Below are positions 27,201 through 38,120 of a stretch of DNA of 64,000 nucleotides, one piece after another. The stretch comes from Cycas panzhihuaensis (lineage: Eukaryota; Cycadophyta): positions 136,159,741 through 136,223,740 of the forward strand of contig CM041465.1 in assembly GCA_023213395.1 (NCBI GenBank), read 5' to 3'. The notes under the pieces were generated by a model. The model worked only from the letters and a program-made list of their open reading frames with translations, ran no database searches and was not told the DNA's origin. Position numbers and translations under genes: made by a program. The first letter of the stretch is position 1; every line of letters begins with the position of its first letter.

Positions 27201-28833
27201 CCATGCGAGCATGCCAGAGAGCTTTTGGGGACAGCTTGGAATGAGTCAAGGTGACATTATATGCAAGTTCTTCTTCGACACAAATGGGGGCAAGAACTTG
27301 GTATGCGGAAGAAGACAACGTGGTTCCAGTCAGTCTAAATAGCTTACCTTCAAGTTTCCCAGTTATCACCACAGAACATGAAGGCGGGTGAATAACACTA
27401 AGAACTTTATCTTTAGCTATGATACTCAAGTCGAATCCACGGGAGACAAGTGTGGATAACGACAGAAGGTTTTGTTTGAGATGGGGAATATACAAGACAT
27501 CTTTTAAAGTAAAATTGGGCAGGCCTGGGAGCTTCAGGCGTATGAAGCCCATGCCTTGAACAGGTTGTGTCGACTTATCGGCCATGTGTACTACTCCAGT
27601 GACCTCTGAATCAAAATCTTGGAAGAAGTCTCGGTGACAAGTCATGTGCTGGGTAGCTCCTGTGTTCATAACCCAGTCTGATGATGATGTTGATGCAGTA
27701 TTTGCCTATCCAAGAGGTCGAGCTAGTGGCGAATCAAGCTAACAAATGGCTCTGCCACAATGTGCCTCGATGTACCTCTTAGGTCTAGAAGCAGCAGATG
27801 AAGTGGATGCTTCCCTGTTTTGTTGAATACGTGCCTCAATGAGATTTGCTCCTGCAAATAAGTCATCATGACTCTCATCAACATTGTGGGCTTGATACTA
27901 TTGTTGTTGATGACGAGGCAATCTGTTGTAGTCAATGCGACAATCTTTTGCAAGGTGTCCTTTCCTATTACACCTTTGACACGTGGGGGCATTGTTGTTT
28001 GACTGTCTCTGATTGACGGTTTTTTGACTGCTGTTTTGCTATTGACTTTGTTGTTGCCTCTGCTGTTGTCCCTGTTGCTTTCCCCTGCCTTTTCTGCGAC
28101 CTCTTCTTCCTCTGCGTGAAGATTGACCTTGCTATTTGGTGTAGTATACTTCCTCATCCATGTCAGCTTTAAAGGCTGCATTAGGAGGTGAATCTGAAAG
28201 TGGAAAGTTGGTTTCGAAGGTCTTGTCATGTTCAATAAACTTCTCAGCTAACGCTTCGAAGTCGAGGGTCTTCAGTGTGCTAGATGACTGAAGATTTCCT
28301 AGTAAGTTCTTATAATCAGGAACGTGCAGATTGGATTGAATTAGGAAGGGCCAAGTTATGCATTGGGTCTTAAAATCCCTGTCAATGGCCTGTTTAATAG
28401 GGCGAAGAGCATTGATGGTTTCGCGTGCTTGCCCTTTTTGCATTTGCATCTTGTTCATCTTCAATACCATATGAACAAACTCCAAGTTTGATTGAGTATC
28501 GAAGTTTCTTTTGAGGACTTCGAGGACCTTGAAGGTAGTGTCGTGCTGCATGTCATCGATCAGGTTGTGCAAGGACTAATCTGTAACTAGTAGGATCCTT
28601 GCTCTGATCTTTTGGTCTTCAATGATCCACTGTTGCCATTGTGGATTATGAGTTGGAGGTGTGCCACCACTCTGTGTTGTGGTGTCGGTAGCAGGTACTA
28701 TCGGGGTTGACTCTAAGTGGTCCAGCTAGAGTCCCTCATACTTGGTTGCGTTCTTGACTCCTATGAACCATAGATCCCAATTCTCCTTCAACTTTAGTGT
28801 ACAGTTCACATTCTGCTTGAAGTTGGTCGACAT
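24297..28833 (-). pseudogene. RLC-1 gag-pol polyprotein, disrupted
   Basis: One polyprotein frame can be followed from ATG at 28833 to TGA at 24297. Gag (28833-28000) starts MSTNFKQNVN and contains the copia gag core. A CCHC zinc knuckle (CQRCNRKGHLAKDC) is at about 27935-27980. Protease begins DWVMNTGATQHM at about 27675; its catalytic Asp is Asn (27664-27666). The pre-integrase LWHARMGHV and zinc site lie near 27230-27110, and the integrase core (TDNGGEY; PQQNGVDER) at 27020-26580. Reverse transcriptase (25725-25087) holds KARLVAKGFTQREGIDY, YGLKQAPRAW and the catalytic FVDDMLIAG. RNase H follows (24960-24500), with AEYIAASE and the tail DIFTKPL near 24350. In-frame stops occur near 28730, 27720 and 25440 and frame changes near 24640. 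Strongest similarity is to plant copia elements of Tork/Ivana-like build, but I do not assign a lineage. Confidence 0.9.
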
Positions 28834-30930
28834 GGCGGTGTGAAAAGATGAATAAGAGTGATATATATAAATATGTATGAAAATGCACTAAGTAGAAGAA
28901 GGTGGAGTCACTGACACTTGTGATAGGTCTACTTGACGCAGCAGGGAATAATGAAGTAATACAATGTAAGATGTGGAAACAAAGAGATCACAAATAAGTA
29001 TGTGATGTAAGTGATCTAATCAAGATAAGTGAGAAGGCCTATATAGAAGTCGGCATGTGGGTGCACACAACTAATAACCAAAGTGATGTAGGATGTGTAA
29101 CAAACCCAAACCTCTAACTTGTGTCCAAAGTAGGTGAGGTGTCGATGCCTAGGGGGGTTTCTAGTATATGTAATTAATGGCTTTCACCCGCGATACTTGC
29201 ATCGTTCCTTGGTGATGAAATCCAAGTAAATGTGGAGCCCAACTACTACCAGTCCTCACCTCGTTCACTAATGAGCAGCGATATACTCTCCGAAGAGAAG
29301 TACGTGCATGTTCCACGGCTATGACGGATATTGGCCCAGCTAAATTAATTATCTTGATTAAGAGTTTTTAGTTTTCCCAGATGGTTGTCAAGATAATTCC
29401 TGATTGGAGGCCGTAGGTATGGCTAATCTGTCCCTTCACCACTGTATCGGTTATGACCAGACCCAGTATAAAATTCACACCTCCCTTAGGGCCTGGATTT
29501 CGGCCAACCTTGGTCTATTTCAACCAAGGCGAGTATGCGCACAAGTCAAGAATTGGCGGTATAAAGTCGTTGAGATGAGTTGATTTTAAGGAAAGTGCTC
29601 TTGTTTTCGAATCACATGTAAAAATAACTGAAAATTGAATGTAAATGCTCAAGTGTTGTCGCTGTGTCCAAGTGTAGTGATGATGTGTCCACCTAGTTAC
29701 CAAATGACACTCTGTGCCCAAATGGCGCTCAATGAGGTCTCCAAGTGCATGCAATCATTAAAATCATACACATATGATGAGCCAAATCATCGGATATTGC
29801 TCCGATCCAGATGATTGACTAGTACAAAGGATTTAAATGCATTGTTCGTTTTATAAAAGGGCCAAAATAGGCCTCCAAAAGCCAAAAAGGTTATAAATGT
29901 TTTCAAAAAAACCCTCTTACATGCCATTTTTTTTTTTTTAAATGAAGGAGAAAAATATCAAAATTTCAGAAATATAATGTACGCTAAAAAATCAAATTTT
30001 CAGCAAGTCAAGTCTGTTGTTGGGCAGACTGTACCGTCTATTGTTTTGCTATATGGCACAAATTTGAAAAAAAAAAAAAAAATTGAAAATTTTCAGATTT
30101 GTTGCCCTTCACCTGCATTTTACAAGTATACAAATTTTTTTGAAAAATCTTATAAAAAAAGGCAAAAAAGCCTATTTTAGCTCGCGGCCAAAATGTACTG
30201 GAAAACCCAACGGAGCATCGGATTTCTGCGAGACCTGTGTCAAATGATAGATCGGGATGAGGAGATCCGAAAACATGTATTACAACAAGAAAAAACTCCT
30301 CAGATTTTTTTAAATCTGAGATTTTTAAATTTGGAGGGTGACTGCATAAAATAGGGTATTTAACCCCTTTAACTTCAAAATCTCGCATCACTCCAGTAGA
30401 CAAAAGTGCTTATGAGGCTAAAATGCACCTACTGGTGAATTTTTGTGCGATTCTGAGCACTTTGATTTTTTGACTGTACCGTTGTACGAAATTTCACACA
30501 GTCCGTACAATGTCCATAAGATTTGATTTTATACTTCAAAATCTGTTTCTGATCAATGAAAATCACTGATTTCTTCTTCTACAACCTTGAAATTTGACTT
30601 TCACTGCAAAATGGGCCAAAAAGAGACAAAAAATGTTAGATTTGGGGCTAAAAAGGATGGCTGAAAATTGCTATAAGATGAGCAATTCCTATGCTCTTTT
30701 AGGCCTGCAAATAGGCTGCTTTTAGGCAACCGCACTCCTTCTTTTCATCTACAGAAATAAAATAGTACAATAACATACAATTTTGTACTAAAAATCTGCT
30801 ATAAAAAGAGCTTTAAAAATTGATGTTAAAAAAAAATCTCAACTCTTCACTTCACATGAATGGTGAAGAAGAGGAGAAAATAGCTTGCAATCTCCTTGCA
30901 AGTGAGTGTGGCACTAGGATCCTCCCAATG
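28834..30930 (-). other. RLC-1 untranslated leader
   Basis: About 2.1 kb between primer site and gag, unusually long for copia elements. It holds A/T homopolymer runs (29930-29942, 30065-30081) but no conserved frame. A 121-codon minus-strand frame at 30038-30403 shows no known motif. Confidence 0.6.
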
Positions 30931-30942
30931 GCTCTGATACCA
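30931..30942 (-). promoter_or_regulatory. Primer binding site of RLC-1
   Basis: The plus strand reads gctctgatacca, so the minus strand is TGGTATCAGAGC, a perfect 12-bp initiator-Met-tRNA complement 2 nt from the LTR. Confidence 0.9.
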
Positions 30943-30944
30943 CT

Positions 30945-31263
30945 TGTTGAGGGAATGGATCTAGGGATCTAGTGCACTAACACTACACAATGACAAATAG
31001 TGGACACAAGCACAATGTACTCAACAAGAGAAATGCTAATAGCTTGAGCTCAAAGAGGAGAAGTGTAGAATATGATCACTCTCCATGTAATTTCAACTTA
31101 TATAATGAGAATGTTCATTGGGGTTTGGAATTTGAGTTTTCCCTCCCAATGACATTCAAATGAGATTACATGAAATTACAACGAAATGAATTTCATGTCA
31201 TTTCATTGAAGTGATTTAAGCATAGTCACGTTATCCTAAAGTTACAAATATAAAAGTGACTTT
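30945..31263 (-). repeat. 5' LTR of RLC-1, truncated
   Basis: Matches 23473-23792 and stops at 'aagtgacttt', where RLG-2 begins. The missing 49 bp are not found on the far side of RLG-2. Confidence 0.9.
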
Positions 31264-31958
31264 TGTGTGCGCCTTTTACTAACTGTCTTAACGTGCAATA
31301 ATTCATAAAGAAAAAGACGCACATTGGGTGAAAACATCAAGAACTGTTATTCATGACAAAGGCATTGCGTCTGGTTCTCTCACAACCGCATCTTGGAAAC
31401 TAATAACCTGGCCTGGACCCACGTTGGTCGGCCGAATGCCAATCGGATGTCCGAATTACACACGTTCATACATGATCTCGATTCTTAGTTTTATGTGCGG
31501 CGGTGTACGGTTACATAAGATTTCAAAGCTTGTCCTAACTAATTTGCATTGCCGTGTCGCCCATAGTCCGCCACGACCTAGTTACCCATGGTCCGCCCGA
31601 GTTGCGGCCGCCACTTCACCATTGCGATCGTAGCGATTACGATTGCGCCTACAAAGACCGGATTCGTGGTAGTCGCGATCACCGCGGCGGTAGCAATCAC
31701 ATCGCGATTGCTACGATGCGAGCGTAGTCACGGTAGCAATAAACACGGCGGTCGAATGCGATCGCAGCAGCGGCAGAATCGCAATCACAATCGCAGCGAT
31801 AACGATCGTAGCGGCGGCGAATCTGATCACGATCGCGGCCCCATCAATAACGATCCACGGCAACATCGATGCGCGATTCTGGTAATTCTGATCATTCCTT
31901 CAAAAGTGGCTGTTAACCAGCACACATCTTCTCGGTCACCTCTTTTGACCGAGTAACA
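31264..31958 (-). repeat. 3' LTR of RLG-2, CpG-rich
   Basis: 695 bp, TG...CA. About 31600-31860 is packed with CpG in short palindromic words (gatcgtagcgattacgattg and variants). The TATA position is mutated (ttacataag on the plus strand). Compared with the other LTR it keeps far more CpG. Confidence 0.88.
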
Positions 31959-31992
31959 TACTCGTTCACAAAAATTTCAATTATTACTCTAC

Positions 31993-33785
31993 TTAATTTC
32001 TTCTTTGAGCCTCCTTAATTTTCATTCTTTCCTTTCGTATATATTCCATTTCTGGTTTTGCTATGTGAGGAGGTATTTTCAATCCATTTCTTCTCAGATA
32101 TTCACATAACATAGCCACATCTTGCATAGTATCCAGTAGTGCTAAGGTTGGTTTTTCCCCCGATTGTAGCTGATCAATTTCTTGATTGAGCTCAATATTA
32201 ACTCTTTCTGTTAACTCTAAGTGATCTCTGTATGCATTACGTTCTTTCCATAGACTTTTGCACCGTTTCGTTTTTTTATCTGCCTTTATGATCCATTCTC
32301 CCAGCCAGTGATAGATTGGCTGCATATTTGCCGGAATGTACCTATCAAATCTCCTTTTGAACTCCTCCACCTGCGGTCTGACCTCATTTATGTCGTCCAC
32401 CCAATCCATTATAAACTTTTTTAAAGAATCCAACTTCTCCTTTGTAATTTGATGAATCTATTTTAGGGATTCTTCTGGTGGCTTTGCCCTACTTTCTAAT
32501 TCTGTAACCAACTGCCTTGTTACTTTTGCTAAAAATGTTGTCCTCCAATTTGTTATATCCTGGGCGTCGCATTCCATTGGGTCTAACCCTTCTTCCAAAA
32601 TTTCCTTGTCTACGTTAAACTCTACTTCAGGTGGCTGATTATTGAACTTTTCTATTATTTCCTTCTTCCTTTTTTATTGAGCCAGCCTTCTTCTTTTCTG
32701 CCTTTGTTCTTCATCTTCTATTATTATCGTTTCCTCAACTCTTCCTTCTCCTCCTTCCTCCTCCATTAGTTCTGATTTTGGAACCTTGAGTATTTCTTCT
32801 CTTAATGAACTGGCTCCTTTCTCCCAGTTCACCTTTTCTTTTCCTTTCTGAGTCATGTCTTCAGTATTCTCGGCATTACTTGATGCATTTGATACAATTT
32901 CTGTATCCAGTATTGAACCTGCCCCTGTTCTTTTTCCCAGTCATCTTCGTTGTCATCTGTCGAACAAGCCAATGGTGACTGTTCCCTATTGCCCTTTGGC
33001 ATGCTGATTTCTGGACATTGAAATAACAACCCTTGAAGGATAGTTACATAATAAAAGGGAACAGTCTTCTTTGGATTCCGTACTGCAGACTTATCTGTAT
33101 CTTTTCTTTCACAGACTTTGCCCAATTTAAAACTCTTCCTTGGGCAACTTGATTCACCATTGTTCTTATATTACTAGGTACAAATGTGCTCTTTTGAGTA
33201 AGCACAATTTTGGTAAAAATAAAATGTGCTATAAAACGTTTTTCTGGGGCTCGTATCCCTGCTATTCTTATACCTGAAGTAGAAGCGTCTTTGCTTTCTG
33301 CCCCAATAATTCTTGCTGCTTCTTCCCGAGATATCAAAGTATCTCTCCGGATTTCTGCGCCTTCTTTTGGAAGTCCTGTTGCCGCTGCTATCATTTCCTT
33401 CGAGATTTGTATCATCTCCAGATATTTGGCTAATAATGGAAGCGTCGTCTGTAAAAACTTTTCTGCGTTAGGCAGAATTCTAACCATGATAAATTTCTGC
33501 AATTCCGCTTTTATAATAAGCTTTCTTCTTTCGTCATCATCTCTCATAGTTTGCCATTCTGCACGTACCCTAAAGTCGTCACTTTCTTTAATTAATAGTG
33601 TTTGCGGCATTTTCCTTAAAACTTGTACCTACTACTCTTGTGAAATCCTTTCGCAATTCTGCTCTTCCGGAATCTTTCGTCACTGCTGCAATCGTGACTA
33701 CTATTTCTGCGAATTCACTTTCATGCAATGCGACTGCTTCTGCGACCGTCGTTGCTACCTCCTGGCTATTCTCGCTAGCTCGCAA
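31993..33785 (-). pseudogene. RLG-2 downstream (env-position) reading frame, function unknown
   Basis: Downstream of integrase the minus strand carries overlapping coding-like frames: 33610-33044, 33125-32853, 32856-32674 and 32433-31993, the last two joined by sequence open except for single stops (SLK-stop-IHQ near 32460; LAQ-stop near 32675). A further short frame (33785-33588) overlaps the start. Together they suggest one protein of about 550-600 residues. The first part has ATGLPKEG, RFIAHFIFTK and NQVAQGRVLNWAKSV; the middle is acidic with a KRRR run; the end is rich in Glu/Lys and likely coiled coil. I see no signal peptide, transmembrane segment or fusion peptide, so it does not look like an envelope protein. 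The first part loosely recalls plant transposon-associated domains, but I cannot name it. It could be a captured host gene. Confidence 0.55.
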
Positions 33786-34277
33786 CCTTCTGCTACCTCT
33801 GCTATTCTGCTTGCCTCTCGCAATCTTATTTGTCTCGCAACCTTGGCTTGTCTCAGAACCTTCTTTGTCTCCGACCCACGATTTTATTCGTCTCTCGTTT
33901 CTCTGACTTCAAATCATGTCTCTCTCCGCTTGTACCTTTCTGCTTTCCTTTACGCACAATCTTTGTTATACTTCTTCCCGTGCCGTATAAATTCCGAATT
34001 CCATGGGTTGTTTCCCCGCCGTTGTTTTGCAATTTCGGCTGTTTCACAGCCTTCTCTTTCCGTGTGCCGTACCGCATTTCTCTTCATCATAACTAGGCAG
34101 TTATGGAAGATAGTTATGCGTCCTATCCGCGCTTTTCGCACCTTCTGCCTCTCTTAATCATACCTGATTAAGACAGTTGCATCTAATCGCACTTTCTTAC
34201 GTGCTTATACGGCCCATCAGTCTTAACTCGGGATAATTGTTCCTTAGTTAATGATGTTCTCACCCTTTTTTTTTTAC

Positions 34278-37200
34278 TTACATTCTATACAATTTTAACC
34301 TACTGCCATTGAGTAGTTTAGTCAATGGCTGTCCATCTAATTGTTGTAATTTAACAACTCCATTATCATGAATATAATCAATTCTATATGGACCTAACCA
34401 TCGTATTTTCATTTTGCCTAGTTTAAACTTGAATTTACTATCATACAATAATACCAAATCATTTACCTTGAAGTCGGGTCTTTTAAGGTGGCGGTCGTGC
34501 CATGCCTTTCGCCTTTTCTTTTCCACTTTTATCTCCCACAATGCTCGTGCTCTAGTCTCGTCCAACTTCATTAATTGAATCAGTATTTGATCATATGAAA
34601 TTTTTGGGTCTGCCCTGAGATGTTGAGCCACTCTCAAGCTTTCCGCTTGAAATTCTAAGGGAACCACAGCTTCCAATCCGTAAACCAGTTGAAATGGGGT
34701 CTGTTTGTGCGATCTTTTCTTCATCGTTCTATCTGCCCATAGGACTGAATGCAATTTTTTTGCCCAATCAGTTCGTTGTCCATTGCAAATTTTAGTCAAG
34801 GCAATCTTCAGGATTTTATTTGTACTTTCTACTTGACCATTTGCTCTAGGATAATATGGCGAAGACTTGCCATGTTGAATAAAAAATTTCATGGTCAGGT
34901 ATTTGATTGTCTGATTTAAAAAGGCACTTCCTTGTTCTGATACAATTTCCAAGGGACATCCGAATCTTATTATGATAACTTCATATAAGAAACGGGCTGT
35001 GCTTCTTGCATCACATTTCTTCATTGGTTTAGCCTCGGTCCATTTGGTCAAGAAATCTGTGGCCACCAATATATATCTCGCATTTGTCCTTCTGGCTGGA
35101 GGACTAATTGGTCCTACGAAATCCAATCCCCATTTTTCAAATGGAGCTTGGGCTACTATAGGATGAAGAGGCATAAAATTCTGCTTTGATGGCTTCCCTG
35201 CATGTTGACAGATATCACAGGTTTTTACCCACTTTTCAGCATCTTCAAATAGTGTTGGCCACCACAACCCTGCTGTCAATATTTTTCTTGCTGTGGCTTC
35301 TCCTCCATGATGGGATGAAGCTATCCCTTCATGGGCTTCCCTTAAGATTGGCTTTACTTCATGTTGAAGTATACACCTCCGTAAAACTTCATCAGGTCCT
35401 AGCTTATATAACATACCACCTATCAATTGGAATGGAAAGGTTTTTTTAATAAAACTTCTCCTTTCTGCGTTTTCCAATCTTCGAGGTGTTTGTCCTGTAG
35501 CTAGATATTCTGCAACTCCCTCGTACCAGGCTGGAACGACTTCAATTGAGAATAATTTATGATCTGGAAAGTCGTCAAACACTCCTTCACCTGACTCTCC
35601 TTTTATTCTAGACAACTGATCTGGTATAACATATTTTTCTGCTTTCTTAACTACAATCTTGAACATGAATTCTTGGAATAGCATTAGCCAGCGACTAATC
35701 CTTCCCTGCAAGATTGGTTTATTAACTAAATACTGCAAAGCCTAATGATCTACAAAAAACACAAAGGGATTTGCCAACAAATAATGTCGAAACTTTTGCA
35801 AGGCATATACCATGCCTAATCCTTCATGTTCTGTAACTGCATAGTTACGTTCTGCAGATGACAACTTCCTGCTGGCAAAAATAATAGGGAGATCAATTTT
35901 CTCATTTGCTGGTTGAGCCAACACACAGCCAATGGCATATAGTGATGCATCCACATGTACATGGAACGGTTTGTTCCAATCTGGAGACTTGAGTATAGGG
36001 GCTTCCACTATCTTTTTCTTCAAAGCATCAAAAGATAGTTGCTGTCGCGTCGTCCATTCCCATTTGATTGTTTTCTTCAACAAGGACTCCAAGGGATAGG
36101 CTATCTGAGCATACCCTTTTATGAATTTCCGATAATATCCAGTCATACCCAAAAAACCTTTCAACTTCTTCGGGTTTTGAGGTATTGGAAACTTCAGAAT
36201 TACTTCCACCTTGGTCGGGTCTGTCATCAATCCTTCCTTGGAGACAATGTGTCCCAACAAGGATCCAAATGGTACCATAAAGGTATATTTGTCTGGGTTT
36301 AGGCACAATCTATGTTCTCTACATAATTCCAGCATTAACTTTAGTTGGAGCAGGTGATCTTGTAATCGACTGTACAAAGTCCAATCATCCGGAAACACCT
36401 CAATTGCTTTCCCTAGCAACTTCTTGAAGATTTTTAGAATAATCCTCCGAATGTCATAGAGTATTTGTCAGCCCAAATGGCATGACCCTATATGCATAAG
36501 TGCCCCATTCTGTAACGAATGTTGTCTTTAACTGATCTTCTGCTGCGATCTGGACTTGATTGTATCCACTGAACCCATCTGTAAATGAAAAAATTTCATG
36601 CCCTGCTACCTTTTCCAACACATCTTTTGTGAAGGGAATAGGAAATGGATCTTTTTTTGTGGCTTTATTTAAAGCCCTATAATCCACGCAAATGCGGAGC
36701 TTCCCGTTCTTCTTCGGTACCACCACCACCGGGTGACCCATTCATTGCTTTCTACTTCAAAAATATAACCGACTTCCAAAGAACTTATCCAACTCCATTT
36801 TCACTCGTTCTTTGTAATGTGGGTTCATCCTGTAAGGTCTTTGCCTTACTGGTCTTACATTTTCCATTAACTCTATTTTATGTTCACCCACTTCTGGAGG
36901 GATTCCTTTCAGATCCTTGTAGGACCATGCAAAAACATCTTTGAATTCCCGAAAAAGCAATGTTGCTTTTTGCATTATCTCGGGCTCCCAATAATCACCT
37001 ATTTGTATCCATTTTGGACTTCCTTCCGTTCCAACATTAATGGATTTGAGTTGGAGTTTTCTCCCTTGTATTGTTTTCCCATCTGGGTTCAATTCATAGT
37101 AGGTGTTTCACAAATTTCCTTATATCCATATTCTGTAACAGAATATGTTTGGGGAAAGTTTCTTACTACTTCTTGATTCGATTGACAACTATTTTCCGTT

Positions 37201-38120
37201 TCTACAAAGGAGACATTCCCATTTATTTTTGCCACATTACCAGACAATTCATACAGACAATTGTGCTGAATTTTATTACAAGTGGAAGTTACAACATTTT
37301 CTTTGGAATTATCTATTGCAAAGTTACCTTTTCTACTTGGTTCAATTTCATCTGGATATAACTCCATAAGATAACATCTTAAGGATTTTTCTCCTGTTTC
37401 CTCCCAAGCAGACTACAACCAATCCAGCAAATATGTAGATGAAGCCTCGCTTGCCATTTGTGGAGTGGTCTTCAGGGCTTGGAATGCCGTTTCCATACAA
37501 GGACTTATCATAGAAGCTCGATGCAGTTGTTGAGGACAATCTATCATCATCTTCTACTTTTTCAATCTATGGTCCATTTGAGCAAAAGAGGCAATACGAC
37601 TTTCTTTCCTGCGGAATATAAAGTGAAAGTCAGCTTTCCCCAATCTTTCAAGGCCTCTGTTGCCATGACCATGGTCGCCCTAGAGTGCGGATATGTTTTA
37701 TTATGATCCTGCATTCTTACAACTGCAAAGTCTAAGCAAACCGTAATTCACGCCTTTATTCTTTGGGATATTCAGTAAAGATCCCATTGGTCGAACTTGC
37801 AACTGGTTGGCTAACCGTATTGCATAGTTTGGGGAAACCAATTTTGGCTGTCCCAATGAAATCCATGTGGATTCAGGAAGCACATTTACTCCTGATCCTC
37901 CATCCACTACTGTTTTACATATCATTGTTCCAAACAAAATCATTGGAACTCTTGGATCAATTACATCCATCTTTGTAGTTCGTAACACTGGCTTTTCCAT
38001 GTAATCTAAAAAATAACCAGCTTCCCACCATTTAAAGATAATGGTTATAGGAATAGATATACCTGATTCCATTAATAACTCTTTTATCTCTTGCAATTTT
38101 TGCCACGGATTTTTTTCCAA
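34278..38120 (-). pseudogene. RLG-2 pol: protease, reverse transcriptase, RNase H, integrase
   Basis: Protease (38120-37701) has the active site TVVDGGSGVNVLPES. Reverse transcriptase (37092-36420) runs KDVFAWSYKDLKGIP, VVVPKKNGKLRICVDYRALN, FSGYNQV, VMPFGLTN and the catalytic VFPDDWTLY; frames change near 36750 and 36440. RNase H (36200-35742) has HVHVDASLYAIGCVLAQ and ASRKLSSAERNY. After a TAG (35742-35744), where a Gln codon is expected, the 486-codon frame 35738-34278 encodes the connection and integrase: HHGGEATARKIL, a zinc site (CDICQHAG), the core (LDFVGPI, SEQGSAF with Glu replacing the usual Asp, and ANGQVESTNK) and the C-terminal fold LVLLYDSKFKFKLGKMKIRWLGPY. No chromodomain follows. 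The active site and stop changes mean the enzyme set is dead. Confidence 0.9.

Larger units (their letters stand above)
23473..31263 (-). mobile_element. RLC-1: Ty1/copia element, minus strand, 5' LTR truncated
   Basis: The 3' LTR is complete (23473-23839) and the 5' LTR is present as 30945-31263. The last 49 bp of the 5' LTR are missing where RLG-2 begins. The primer site is a perfect Met-tRNA match and a poly-C/G tract is present. The internal order gag, protease, integrase, reverse transcriptase, RNase H is that of copia. Multiple stops and frameshifts make it defective. It inserted into the LINE RNase H region; the 5 bp before it are AAAAG, with no partner preserved because the right flank was deleted. 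Confidence 0.92.

Noticed and set aside
31328-31956. Plus-strand frames in the RLG-2 LTR, including Ser/Asn/Arg-rich ones
   Set aside because: They fall within an LTR and result from the CpG-rich short repeats; the partner LTR does not keep them.
31993-33610. RLG-2 downstream frame as a viral envelope gene
   Set aside because: No signal peptide, hydrophobic anchor or glycoprotein-like cysteine pattern is visible. Position alone is not enough.
33210-34157. 315-codon plus-strand frame rich in Ser, Leu and Phe
   Set aside because: It is antisense to the better supported RLG-2 downstream frame and shows antisense-like composition.
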